Counted from the stretch's first letter, positions 1 through 8,137 are shown. The stretch is 32,162 nucleotides of DNA from Lysinibacillus halotolerans (GCF_003711845.1 NZ_RHLQ01000037.1:1-32162); one strand, 5' to 3'. Translations and numbers: made by a program. Notes: generated from the sequence alone by a model not told the origin.

Positions 1-147
1 AGAAAATTTGATAAAGCTCTAAATTTACACTGGCATCATAATGATGTCCAAAATTTTGTTTCAACTGTTAAGTTGAAACTGTATTTCATTAACGTTTTGT
101 TGTTCAGTTTTCAAGGTTCATGTTGTGTCACGTTATCTTGTGACGAC
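1..147 (-). other. rRNA operon 5' leader (16S gene expected just beyond the left edge)
   Basis: Read on the minus strand, this contains TTGAAAACTGAAC (102-114), a signature of Bacillales rRNA leaders, followed by a perfect 9-bp hairpin (58-66 with 71-79, loop GTTA). It ends in an AGAGCTTTATCAAATTTTCT stretch like the bases just before 16S rRNA. A second small hairpin (GTCAC/GTGAC, 127-144) lies near the transcription start. In Bacillus subtilis an rrn operon also lies beside pdaB, which fits. The 16S gene itself is outside the window, so the assignment rests on leader motifs and synteny. Confidence 0.72.
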
Positions 148-153
148 TTTTCT

Positions 154-183
154 ATAATACACCCGTTTATTCATGAAAGTCAA
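154..183 (-). promoter_or_regulatory. rRNA-type sigma-A promoter
   Basis: On the minus strand the -35 is TTGACT (178-183) and the -10 is TATTAT (154-159), separated by 18 bases. Transcription would start near 147 and run leftward through the rRNA leader. Only one promoter is clear; rrn operons often have two, and a second could lie within 184-252, but I do not see a convincing one. Confidence 0.6.
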
Positions 184-252
184 CACTATTTCATAAGTTT
201 TTTATAAGACACTATTTTCATCATTAAAATTTTGCTAAAAAGGGGAAGATTC

Positions 253-906
253 ATGATTCGCAAACTGTTGGTAACAGTAACTTTAGTGGTGATTGCAACA
301 TTATTTGTTTACCCACAAAGAGATTCAATCATTTCAGTTTTCCGTATAACAGAAGATCCATTAGTTATTTCAAAAGGTAATTATGGACAATCATTAATTG
401 TAGAAGTTTCCTTTTCTCATGAAGGATTTGAGGAATGGCTCCAAACATTAAAACAACCTTATCCTCTGTTAATGTTGGATGCTGATTGGATAGCACGTTC
501 ACCTAAAATTGTAGAACTTATAAGGAAAAATAATATCCCAACTGGACTACTTGGAGGTAAAGGAGCTAAAGAAAATTACTCCATCGACCAATTTACCAAA
601 GATTTAAAAGTTTATGAAAAGCATTTTGAAAACAAACCATTATGGTTTATGACAACCGATTATGAATTTCCGGAAAACTTAAAAGAAGCTGTTTATAAAG
701 AAGAAATTAATTTACTTTCTCCTTCTAGCATTTATTCTAAAGATACTTACAAAAAATCAACTGGTCAAATTATGACTTTAAAATTACATGAGAATTCTAA
801 ACCAAACTTTGAAGAATATTCAAAACTAATTGAATCCGAAAAATTTGTTTCAATAGAGGAAAATGTTTTTGGTTATACCATTAAAACTAAAAAAATGCCG
901 GAATAA
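253..906 (+). CDS. Degenerate polysaccharide-deacetylase-like protein at the pdaB position
   Basis: A 217-residue exported or membrane-anchored protein. One N-terminal hydrophobic segment (about residues 4-20) is followed by a soluble domain. The ATG at 253 is chosen because AAGGGGA lies six bases upstream; an upstream TTG (232) has no such site. Position and orientation between an rrn operon and kbaA match pdaB, a sporulation polysaccharide deacetylase, and the hydrophobic strand pattern around residues 44-100 loosely resembles that fold. The usual TFDD, HSxxHP-type metal ligands and RPP motif are not visible. It may be a catalytically dead descendant with a structural sporulation role, or an unrelated protein; family membership is inferred mainly from synteny. 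A bidirectional terminator follows directly. Confidence 0.55.
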   Translation: MIRKLLVTVTLVVIATLFVYPQRDSIISVFRITEDPLVISKGNYGQSLIVEVSFSHEGFEEWLQTLKQPYPLLMLDADWIARSPKIVELIRKNNIPTGLLGGKGAKENYSIDQFTKDLKVYEKHFENKPLWFMTTDYEFPENLKEAVYKEEINLLSPSSIYSKDTYKKSTGQIMTLKLHENSKPNFEEYSKLIESEKFVSIEENVFGYTIKTKKMPE

Positions 907-908
907 AG

Positions 909-944
909 AAAGGCTAAGTCCTTCCTTTAGTGGACTTAGCCTTT
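909..944. terminator. Bidirectional intrinsic terminator
   Basis: A 13-bp perfect stem (909-921 with 932-944, loop 922-931) has T-rich sequence on one side and A-rich on the other. It separates the convergent genes ending at 906 (+) and 960 (-) and can serve both. Confidence 0.85.
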
Positions 945-959
945 TTCATGTTCAATTTT

Positions 960-1646
960 TTATGCATTTGAAGATTTTTGTTGTGCTGCCATTTTTCTAG
1001 CTTTTCTACGTTCCTCCAACCTTTTACGATCTTCATCTGATTTTGCATTGTACTTTGGTAACACCAATAATTGGTATGCATTAACCGCTACTAATGGGAA
1101 CAATAATAAACCGACATATGTATCAATATTCCCTTGGCGACCCATTAAAGCAATTATCCATTCTAATGAAGTTACAACAATCATGAAGAAAAGGGATGAT
1201 ACTAAAACATGTTTCTTTCCTGTTAATTGAATTTTTTTGATGGCTGTTGCTATCGCACCAAAAAGTAAGAAAATTAACAGCCCACCGTAAAATAACCAAT
1301 CTTTAGTACTTTCTGCCTCCGGAGCAAAACGAAATACAACTAAATCCACTAAAAGAATGACGATAATTAGCATTTGAACCCAATTCCATAAAGTTAATGT
1401 ACGGAAAATTCCCACTCCTACTTGATGTAAGGTTAAATATGCAAAAAATCCCGCTTGTGCAATCACACTCATTGTACATCCTAATAGTATCATCCACCCG
1501 AAAGCGGCTAAAAATTCGCCGATTTCACCTGCTACTAAATACGGTTGGAAAAAGTTCCACCGAATGATGATTCCAGCAACACCAGTAACAACACCACCAA
1601 TTACCATGCACATAAAGAAAAACTTAACCCAATTTCTTATTGTCAC
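960..1646 (-). CDS. kbaA: KbaA, KinB-signalling pathway activation protein
   Basis: A 228-residue integral membrane protein with about six hydrophobic helices and a basic, Lys/Arg-rich C-terminal tail (about residues 200-225). In B. subtilis KbaA is needed for activity of the sporulation kinase KinB and so feeds the Spo0A phosphorelay at the membrane. The call rests on topology, length close to the family, and conserved placement between the pdaB position and the divergently transcribed gerD. The start is GTG (1646), preceded by a GGGGGA site about nine bases upstream. It is a single-gene unit ending at the bidirectional terminator shared with the plus-strand gene. Confidence 0.8.
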   Translation of the reverse strand: MTIRNWVKFFFMCMVIGGVVTGVAGIIIRWNFFQPYLVAGEIGEFLAAFGWMILLGCTMSVIAQAGFFAYLTLHQVGVGIFRTLTLWNWVQMLIIVILLVDLVVFRFAPEAESTKDWLFYGGLLIFLLFGAIATAIKKIQLTGKKHVLVSSLFFMIVVTSLEWIIALMGRQGNIDTYVGLLLFPLVAVNAYQLLVLPKYNAKSDEDRKRLEERRKARKMAAQQKSSNA

Positions 1647-1710
1647 GACTTAACGTCCCCCATTTTTTCGATATACCTTTATATTTTAACAATGCCATCT
1701 GAAAAAAGCT

Positions 1711-1756
1711 ATTGTTGTCACAATCCATACATATTATGCGTAGGATTGTGAACAAT
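1711..1756. promoter_or_regulatory. Long inverted repeat in the kbaA-gerD intergenic region
   Basis: The arms 1711-1726 (ATTGTTGTCACAATCC) and 1743-1756 (GGATTGTGAACAAT) pair over 14 bases with a two-base bulge. Between them lies CATACAT (1726-1732), which resembles a sigma-G -10 box, though I find no -35 at the right distance. The site could be an operator over the gerD promoter or, if transcription starts further upstream, a leader hairpin. What binds it is unknown. Confidence 0.45.
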
Positions 1757-1793
1757 AATGAAAAGAGAGCCTTTAAAGAAAGGACTGATAAAA

Positions 1794-2441
1794 GTGTTCA
1801 ACCGTTTACTTTCTGTACTGTTCATTGTTATTTTACTTGCCAGCTGTAATGACGCTACTAATAACCCGACCCTTTCTTATGAAGAAATTAAAAAAATTAT
1901 GATGGACTCGATTCAAACGGAAGATGGAAAAAAGGCAATACGCCAACTTTTAGAGGACCCAAGTTTCCGGGACCTTGTTGTATTGGAACACGAGGAAGTT
2001 CAAACAGCTATAAATGATACGCTATTATCTCCAGAAGCACAGGATTTCTGGAAAAAAATATTTGAAGATCCTTCTTTTAAAGAAAACCTTGCTAATAGCA
2101 TGAAGGAACAACAAACAGAAATCATGAAGCAGCTAATAAAAGATTCAGCTTATCAAGAAGATTTAATTTCTTTCTTTGGACAAGCTGAAATGCAAAAGGA
2201 ACTTGAAACTGTTTTAAAAAGTGCCGCGCTTCGAAAACAAATGGAAGAAGTCGTGATGGAAACAATTGAAAATCCGATGTTACAAACTAAATGGCAGGAA
2301 TTAATTAAGAAAAGCGGTGAAGCAGCAGGAGCTGGTGGTGAATCCGGCGGTGGAGCTGGTGGTGGTGAATCCGGCGGCGGTGGTGGAGAAAAAGAAGGTG
2401 CAAGTGGAAGTGGCGGTGAATCCGGTAGCGGTGGTTCTTAA
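1794..2441 (+). CDS. gerD: GerD, spore germination lipoprotein
   Basis: GerD is a forespore-made lipoprotein of the inner spore membrane that clusters the Ger nutrient receptors (germinosome) for rapid germination. The sequence shows a signal peptide with lipobox LLASC, then a helical body with the repeated pattern of acidic and lysine-rich amphipathic helices seen in the GerD core. The last 34 or so residues are a Gly/Ser/Glu low-complexity tail built from GESGGG-like units. GTG 1794 is preferred because GAAAGGA lies nine bases upstream and it gives a compact lipoprotein signal; an in-frame ATG at 1758 (12 residues longer) has a weaker site. Divergent from kbaA and convergent with salA, as in Bacillus. 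The Gly-rich tail is absent from B. subtilis GerD as I remember it. Confidence 0.87.
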   Translation: MFNRLLSVLFIVILLASCNDATNNPTLSYEEIKKIMMDSIQTEDGKKAIRQLLEDPSFRDLVVLEHEEVQTAINDTLLSPEAQDFWKKIFEDPSFKENLANSMKEQQTEIMKQLIKDSAYQEDLISFFGQAEMQKELETVLKSAALRKQMEEVVMETIENPMLQTKWQELIKKSGEAAGAGGESGGGAGGGESGGGGGEKEGASGSGGESGSGGS

Positions 2442-2448
2442 TATAGAT

Positions 2449-2482
2449 AAAGCGGATTGCTTTCATGCAATCCGCTTTTTTA
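2449..2482. terminator. Bidirectional intrinsic terminator between gerD and salA
   Basis: A 12-bp perfect stem (2449-2460 with 2467-2478, loop TTTCAT) is followed by a T-run on the plus strand and flanked by A-rich sequence on the other side. It lies between the convergent stops at 2441 and 2489. Confidence 0.87.
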
Positions 2483-2488
2483 AATCTT

Positions 2489-3556
2489 TTATTTGGAAAG
2501 TTTATCGACAATTTTTTGCGCAGCTTCTAAATAGATCTTACCTGTTGGATGGTCTTCTTCATAAACTGAAGGTGCGAAATCTTCGTTTGACCAATCTGGT
2601 TGTCCAAGGGGAATTTGTCCTAATAAATCTGTTCTTAATTCATCAGCAAGTTTAGGACCTCCACCTTTTCCGAATACGTATTCTCGTTCTCCAGTTGTTT
2701 TCGATTCAAACCATGCCATGTTTTCGATAACCCCTAAAATATCATGGTTTGTTTGTAACGCCATAGCTCCCGCACGTGCTGCTACGAAGGCAGCTGTTGG
2801 GTGTGGTGTTGTTACAATAATTTCTTTTGATGACGGTAACATTTGGTGAATATCTAATGCCACATCACCAGTTCCAGGAGGTAAATCTAATAATAAGTAA
2901 TCAATGTCTCCCCATTCTACATCACGGAAGAATTGGTCTAATACTTTTCCAAGCATCGGTCCACGCCATACAATTGGTGCATTATTTTCAACGAAGAATC
3001 CCATTGAAATCACTTTTACCCCTTTACGTTCTACAGGGTAAATACGGTCTTCTTTTACTACAGGCATATCTTGAATTCCCATCATATCAGGTACACTGAA
3101 ACCATAAATATCCGCATCGATCAAACCAACTTTTTTGCCAAGTCGAGCTAACGCTACAGCTAAGTTTACAGATACTGTAGATTTCCCAACCCCACCTTTA
3201 CCAGATGCAATGGCAATAAACTGAACTGTTGATAGCGGTGACAATATATCGTGGACTTCCGCTTCTGTAGCTTGACCACGGAAGCTATCTAAAACTTCCG
3301 GTGATAATTCTTCAAAACGAATCCCTACAGAACTTGCGCCAGCCTCTTTTAAAAGCTCTACAATTTTCATTTGTAATTGCATTTGTTCTGGCGTATTTGT
3401 TTTAGCAATGGCTACTTTAACACTTACATGATTTTTCTCTTCTTTAATGGATACGTTTGTAATACCATTTGTTTCTGCAAACGTTCTATGTAAAAAAGGA
3501 TCTTGTAATTGTCCTAATATTTCACGGACTTGTTGTTCATTTATCACTTGAAACAC
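2489..3556 (-). CDS. salA: SalA / Mrp-family P-loop ATPase (ApbC-like)
   Basis: A 355-residue protein. The N-terminal ~90 residues form a MIP18/DUF59-type domain. A ParA/MinD-like ATPase follows, with the deviant Walker A SGKGGVGKS (about 118-126), the switch motif DADIYGFSVPDMMG (about 147-160) and LLLDLPPGTGD. Mrp proteins carry or transfer iron-sulfur clusters; in B. subtilis SalA is a negative regulator of scoC and so de-represses exoprotease genes. The C-terminal CxxC of classical Mrp/Nbp35 carriers is absent after the VIENMAWF motif, which argues for a regulatory rather than cluster-carrier role. Placed between gerD and cwlD as in Bacillus, with its own start site preceded by GGGGAG. 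Confidence 0.88.
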   Translation of the reverse strand: MFQVINEQQVREILGQLQDPFLHRTFAETNGITNVSIKEEKNHVSVKVAIAKTNTPEQMQLQMKIVELLKEAGASSVGIRFEELSPEVLDSFRGQATEAEVHDILSPLSTVQFIAIASGKGGVGKSTVSVNLAVALARLGKKVGLIDADIYGFSVPDMMGIQDMPVVKEDRIYPVERKGVKVISMGFFVENNAPIVWRGPMLGKVLDQFFRDVEWGDIDYLLLDLPPGTGDVALDIHQMLPSSKEIIVTTPHPTAAFVAARAGAMALQTNHDILGVIENMAWFESKTTGEREYVFGKGGGPKLADELRTDLLGQIPLGQPDWSNEDFAPSVYEEDHPTGKIYLEAAQKIVDKLSK

Positions 3557-3626
3557 TCCCCTATATTTGCTTCCAATGTTAGTATATCATACAGCTTGTT
3601 TATTTATAGTAATTGGAATTTCCAAA

Positions 3627-4340
3627 TCATTCGAATTCTAGATTAACGTAACTTTCTATTCCATCTACAATTGCTTTCGCCATTTTTTCTTGATAGTCTT
3701 CGCTCGATAAAAGCTCCCGTTCTTCACTATTGCTTAAGAAACCAGTTTCTACTAATACTGCTGGCACTTCCGCTTTTTTCAAAAGGTAAATTTGTTTTAT
3801 CGCCAACGCTTCACGTTCAGTATTTTGTAGTGAATCTTTAATTGTTGTTTGAATCGATTTAGCTAACAGCTCACTATTAGGATGTCCATCTTTATGATAA
3901 AAAACTTGAGCTCCTCGCCACTTCTCCTCAGGAATCGCATTGGCATGAATTGTTACAAAAATATCAGGTTTGTTGGACTTTACTAAATTAGACCGTAAAA
4001 AAATGTCTTGCTTCTTTCTTTCTCGTAATGTTGAAAACTCTTCACTTGGTGCATGTTCCTCCAAAGCATCGCCATCTGTCGAACGAGTTAGAACAACTTC
4101 GGCTCCTAAACGCTTTAGTTGCTTTGCCACTTTTTGAGTTATGGCAAGAGTTACATCCTTTTCAACTACTTCCCCTGATGATGCACCTCCATCAATCCCA
4201 CCATGTCCAGCATCGAGAACAATCTTCACCCCACCTAATGGTTCTGGTAAAAAGAAACTGCGGTCTGAAGCGCTTGTCTCATACACGACCAGACCTAAAC
4301 AACCTAATAAGATAACACCTAGTGCAATCCATCGTTTCAA
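3627..4340 (-). CDS. cwlD: CwlD, germination-specific N-acetylmuramoyl-L-alanine amidase
   Basis: CwlD removes peptide side chains from muramic acid in forespore peptidoglycan so that muramic-delta-lactam can form in the spore cortex. It has an N-terminal signal/anchor helix (residues 4-20) and an Amidase_3 domain with zinc ligands His46 (DAGHGG), Glu60 and His132 (TIHANA) and catalytic Glu199 (LVETGF). The open frame continues 71 codons upstream, but the start is the TTG at 4340: AAAGGCGGTG lies six bases before it, and it gives exactly 237 residues, the length of B. subtilis CwlD, beginning with the signal segment. It lies 70 bp upstream of salA on the same strand, so co-transcription is possible. 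Confidence 0.92.
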   Translation of the reverse strand: MKRWIALGVILLGCLGLVVYETSASDRSFFLPEPLGGVKIVLDAGHGGIDGGASSGEVVEKDVTLAITQKVAKQLKRLGAEVVLTRSTDGDALEEHAPSEEFSTLRERKKQDIFLRSNLVKSNKPDIFVTIHANAIPEEKWRGAQVFYHKDGHPNSELLAKSIQTTIKDSLQNTEREALAIKQIYLLKKAEVPAVLVETGFLSNSEERELLSSEDYQEKMAKAIVDGIESYVNLEFE

Positions 4341-4467
4341 ACTTTGACACCGCCTTTTGCATCCTTTTGCACTACTATACGCTGAAATTTGGACTTGTAT
4401 GCTCAAACTTTCAAATAGCTTTTGAAAAGTAAGAGACTTCACTATAAAAATGAACCTTTTCCGAAAT

Positions 4468-4503
4468 ATAAAAAACTGACCAACTTCTAAAAAAGTTGGA
4501 CAG
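4468..4503 (-). terminator. Intrinsic terminator of the ABC exporter operon
   Basis: On the minus strand an 11-bp stem with one mismatch (4493-4503 with 4476-4486) is followed by TTTTTTAT. It lies just after the stop codon of the downstream exporter gene and separates it from cwlD. Confidence 0.8.
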
Positions 4504-4515
4504 TCCGATAGTTCT

Positions 4516-6339
4516 TTATGCTTGCACTTGCAATTGATGTTGCAAAGTAGCATAAAATCCTTTTTTCTCCATTAAAGAATCATGATTCCCGTGTTCGATA
4601 ATTGAACCATCTTTAATGACTAAAATTTGATCTGCATTTTCAATTGTTTTTAAACGGTGGGCAATGACAAAGCTTGTACGACCTTGCATTAAATTGTTTA
4701 ACCCCTTTTGAATTTGAACTTCCGTCATTGTATCGACACTAGAAGTTGCTTCATCCAAAATTAATATATCTGGATCTTCTAAAATGGCACGAGCAATGGC
4801 AATTAATTGGCGCTGTCCTTGACTTAAGTTCATACCACCGGAAACTAGCATCGTCTCATAACCCATCGGTAAATATTTTATAAAATTATGGGCGTAAGCA
4901 ATTTTGGCAGCTTGCTCTACTTCTTCATCGGTAGCGCTAAGCTTTCCATAGCGAATGTTTTCTCGAACGGTACCTGAAAATAAATACGTATCTTGTAATA
5001 CGACCCCGATATGGTCACGTAAGTTTTCCATTTTATATTGTTGGATGTTTTGACCGTCTATTAAAATTTCTCCGCTATTTACTTCATAAAAACGATTCAA
5101 CAACTGGATAATTGTTGTTTTTCCTGAACCTGTAGGACCAACTAATGCGATCGTTTCTCCTGCCTTTGCATGGAATGAAATTTGATGAAGTACAGGTTTG
5201 TCCTTTTGATAATAAAATTGAACTTGACGGAACTCCACATCCCCTACAAATTTGCTTTTAGCAATCGCATTTGGACTATCTGCCACTTCATCTTGTTGTT
5301 CTAAAATTTCAAATACCCGCTCTGCTCCGGCAATGGCAGATTGGAATGTATTAAACAAGTTCGATAGTTGATTTATAGGACGGAAAAATTGTCTTGTATA
5401 TGTTACAAATGACGCAATGATACCGATGGAAACGAGACTATTACTTAATGCCAAAATGGCACCAACCCCGATTACTAAACCGATTCCTAGGTTATTAATA
5501 AAGTTGTTCGTCGGTCCTAGCAACCCAGATATGATCTCTGCTTTTAACGCTGAACTGCGTAGTTTTTCATTCGCTTCTTTAAATTGAGCAATCGTTTGCT
5601 CTTCCTTTCCAAAAATCGTTGTAATATTGGAATTGGAAATCGTCTCTTCGATAAACCCATTTAATTTTCCTAAATCTCTTTGTCGTTCCTTGTAGTTTTT
5701 ACTACTACGCTTAATAATTTGTTTCGTCGACCATAAAATAAACGGAATAACCATTAACGTTACAAGGGCCAATACCCAGTTTAAATAAAACATCGCAATA
5801 GCTGTTCCAGCTACATTTAAAATGGTAGAAATAATTTGAATGACACTTTGGGATAGAGCCGCATTTAAATTCTCTATATCATTGGTCATTCGACTCATTA
5901 AATCTCCTTGCTGACGTTTGTCAAAAAAGGATAAAGGAAGGGACTGGAATTTCTCAAACAAATGTTGACGAAGTTGTCGAATCGTTTGTTGGGAAACTCG
6001 AATCATGACAAAGGTTTGTAGCCAAGTAAATAGGGCACCAACGATATAAATCCCGGTAAGTAACAATATCATTCGAATCGTGCCACTTAAATCTTCTTTT
6101 AAAATATATTCATCAATAATGATCCCAATCAAAAGCGGTCCTAACAACCCTAATAAAGTAGAAAAAATAACGAAAATAACCGCGCTTATCATTCCGATTC
6201 GTTGATATTTTAAATAGGACCATATCCGTTTAATCGTTCCTTTTTGATCCTTTGGTTTTTCAGCGGGTCCATTAAATCTCGGTCCTGGGTGTCTTCCAAT
6301 TGGAGGTGGTCCGGCTTGTCTTCCAGATGATTTATTCAT
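4516..6339 (-). CDS. ABC exporter half-transporter, catalytically complete subunit (YfiC/LmrD-like)
   Basis: A 607-residue fusion of a six-helix transmembrane domain (about 45-345) and a nucleotide-binding domain. The N-terminal ~40 residues are Pro/Gly/Lys-rich and cytosolic. The ATPase has Walker A GPTGSGKTT, signature LSQGQ (variant of LSGGQ), Walker B ILILDEATSSVD with the catalytic Glu, and the switch His in IAHRLKTI. It overlaps its partner by eight bases (6332-6339), so translation is coupled; GAGGAGGG precedes its ATG. Together they form a heterodimeric multidrug- or lipid-type exporter; the substrate cannot be told from sequence. The variant signature belongs to the degenerate ATP site shared with the partner, as in LmrCD, BmrCD and TM287/288. 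Confidence 0.88.
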   Translation of the reverse strand: MNKSSGRQAGPPPIGRHPGPRFNGPAEKPKDQKGTIKRIWSYLKYQRIGMISAVIFVIFSTLLGLLGPLLIGIIIDEYILKEDLSGTIRMILLLTGIYIVGALFTWLQTFVMIRVSQQTIRQLRQHLFEKFQSLPLSFFDKRQQGDLMSRMTNDIENLNAALSQSVIQIISTILNVAGTAIAMFYLNWVLALVTLMVIPFILWSTKQIIKRSSKNYKERQRDLGKLNGFIEETISNSNITTIFGKEEQTIAQFKEANEKLRSSALKAEIISGLLGPTNNFINNLGIGLVIGVGAILALSNSLVSIGIIASFVTYTRQFFRPINQLSNLFNTFQSAIAGAERVFEILEQQDEVADSPNAIAKSKFVGDVEFRQVQFYYQKDKPVLHQISFHAKAGETIALVGPTGSGKTTIIQLLNRFYEVNSGEILIDGQNIQQYKMENLRDHIGVVLQDTYLFSGTVRENIRYGKLSATDEEVEQAAKIAYAHNFIKYLPMGYETMLVSGGMNLSQGQRQLIAIARAILEDPDILILDEATSSVDTMTEVQIQKGLNNLMQGRTSFVIAHRLKTIENADQILVIKDGSIIEHGNHDSLMEKKGFYATLQHQLQVQA

Positions 6340-8071
6340 TTAGCGTCCCTCCTCTTACAACTTGAGTCGACACAATTTCTTGATAAGCTTCATTTGTTGC
6401 AATCAATTGTTCATGCGTCCCTTTCCCAACGATACAACCATCATCCAATACTAAAATTGTATCGGCATGACGTATAGAGGAAATTTTTGAAGAGACAATA
6501 AACTTTGTACTCTCTTTAAAATGATTGGCAATGGCCTGTTGAATTCTCTTTTCTGAAATACTATCTACAGCAGAAGTCGTATCATCAAGAATTAAAATTG
6601 CAGGCTTTCGAATAAATGCCCTTGCCATTGCTAAACGCTGCTTTTGTCCACCCGATAAGTTCGTCGCTCCTTGTGTGATAAAATGTTGCTCCTTATCATC
6701 GAACTTTTCAACAAATTCCAATGCACAAGATGATTCTAAAGCTTCTATTAGTTCTTCTAAAGTTGCTTCATCTCGCCCATATTTCACATTCTCTTCAATT
6801 GTTTTTGAAAATAATGTAGCCTTTTGGGGAGCAAATCCAATCGCTTTACGTAACGTTGACAAATCATATTCGGCAATTGGTTTACCATCAATCCTTACAA
6901 CACCTTGATCCGCATCAAATAATCTCGGTATTAGCTGAACAATTGTAGATTTTCCACTACCAGTCATCCCAATAATCCCGATTGTGTCACCGGGTTTTGC
7001 CCGGAACGATATATTTTTTAACACTGGTTCATTGTTTTTGTTATAGGCGAAACTAACATTTTCAAACGTCACTTCCCCTTTAATAGAAGAAATGATTGGG
7101 TTTGATATATTATGAATTTCAGGCTTTTCCTCTAACACTTCTACTATACGATTGGCACTTGGAATTGCCCGGGCAATTTGCATTAACACATTGGATGAAC
7201 TCATAAGCCCACCCATAATCATCATTAAATAGTTAATGAATGCTAAAATCATCCCTACTTCAATCGTGTCGTTTTCCACTTTAATGGCACCTAACCATAA
7301 AGCAAGAATAATTCCTATGTTCACGACAAAAGCCGTTAAAGGCATTAAAATTCCGATGATTTGGTCGGCATGGATATTCCGTTTCATCAATGTCCCATTT
7401 ACAGTCGTAAATTGGTCGATTTGATGTTTTTTACGATTATATGCTTTGATTACACGAATTCCCGCCAAGTTTTCCTGTACCTTTGTGTTCACCCCATCAA
7501 CTGCTTCTTGGACTTTTAAAAACAATTTTCCGGATAATTTAGTGAAAAAGAAAATGGCTAGAGCTAAAATTGGCACGACGAATAATAATATTGGAAAAAG
7601 CTCTCGTGCAGTGATAAAAACAATGACAATTGCACCGATAAAGGTTAACGGTCCACGAACAAAAACTTTCAATAGCATTAATAAAGCCCTTTGCAGCATT
7701 TCTACATCGCTTGTAATATTCGTGATTAATTTCCCCAATGTAAAACGGTCCTTATTACTATTAGAAAAGTAAGTAATTGTTTCATATAGATCTTGTCGAA
7801 TATCCGTAGCAAAATTAATCGCCGTCTTTGACGCATAAATGCCGCAACCGACTCCACCTAATAAACCTACGACCGCGCATAAAACCATGAATATAAACAT
7901 TTTAATGACATACGGTTTATCATTATCTGCAATACCATTATCAATAATATGTTGCATAATCGTTGGTTGGATTAAATCCATCGATACCTCAATTACCATC
8001 ATGATTGGCGCAATAATGGCAAATAATAAATAAGGCTTTATGTATTTTGTTAGCTTAAACACTGACTGCAT
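6332..8071 (-). CDS. ABC exporter half-transporter with degenerate ATPase site (YfiB/LmrC-like)
   Basis: A 579-residue protein with six predicted transmembrane helices (to about 315) and a nucleotide-binding domain. Walker A (GMTGSGKST) and signature (LSGGQ) are standard. Walker B reads ILILDDTTSAVD, with Asp in place of the catalytic Glu, and the switch His is replaced by Ser (IVSSKISSI). This is the hallmark of the regulatory, non-hydrolysing site in heterodimeric exporters, so the protein must work with the partner encoded immediately downstream. First gene of the pair. Its ribosome binding site (GAAGG) lies inside an inverted repeat in the 5' region. Substrate unknown; drug efflux or lipid/peptide export are the usual roles. 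Confidence 0.88.
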   Translation of the reverse strand: MQSVFKLTKYIKPYLLFAIIAPIMMVIEVSMDLIQPTIMQHIIDNGIADNDKPYVIKMFIFMVLCAVVGLLGGVGCGIYASKTAINFATDIRQDLYETITYFSNSNKDRFTLGKLITNITSDVEMLQRALLMLLKVFVRGPLTFIGAIVIVFITARELFPILLFVVPILALAIFFFTKLSGKLFLKVQEAVDGVNTKVQENLAGIRVIKAYNRKKHQIDQFTTVNGTLMKRNIHADQIIGILMPLTAFVVNIGIILALWLGAIKVENDTIEVGMILAFINYLMMIMGGLMSSSNVLMQIARAIPSANRIVEVLEEKPEIHNISNPIISSIKGEVTFENVSFAYNKNNEPVLKNISFRAKPGDTIGIIGMTGSGKSTIVQLIPRLFDADQGVVRIDGKPIAEYDLSTLRKAIGFAPQKATLFSKTIEENVKYGRDEATLEELIEALESSCALEFVEKFDDKEQHFITQGATNLSGGQKQRLAMARAFIRKPAILILDDTTSAVDSISEKRIQQAIANHFKESTKFIVSSKISSIRHADTILVLDDGCIVGKGTHEQLIATNEAYQEIVSTQVVRGGTLNE

Positions 8072-8078
8072 CTACGTA

Positions 8079-8137
8079 TGCGCCTTCTTTCCATTACATT
8101 CTATTTGTCATACTACTTCTAAATTGAAGAGGGCGCA
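8079..8137 (-). promoter_or_regulatory. Promoter/leader region of the ABC exporter with an inverted repeat over the RBS
   Basis: On the minus strand TGCGCCCTCTTC (8137-8126) is complementary, with one small irregularity, to GAAAGAAGGCGCA (8091-8079). The second arm contains the likely ribosome binding site of the exporter gene. A weak sigma-A promoter (TTGCGC, 17 bases, TAGTAT) overlaps the first arm. If transcription starts further upstream the arms could hide the RBS; if the weak promoter is real, the repeat is more likely an operator. Confidence 0.35.

Noticed and set aside
1681-1757. Complete sigma-G promoter for gerD
   Set aside because: CATACAT is present but the only -35-like GAAAA lies about 20 bases away and deviates from consensus.
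3900-4347. Plus-strand open frames opposite cwlD, and similar antisense frames elsewhere
   Set aside because: They are shadows of the strongly supported minus-strand genes, with no ribosome binding sites.
8057-8101. Short leader peptide (Arg-rich, 14 codons) overlapping the start of the ABC exporter gene
   Set aside because: There is an ATG and a stop in frame, but no ribosome binding site; not enough to call a bmrB-type leader gene.
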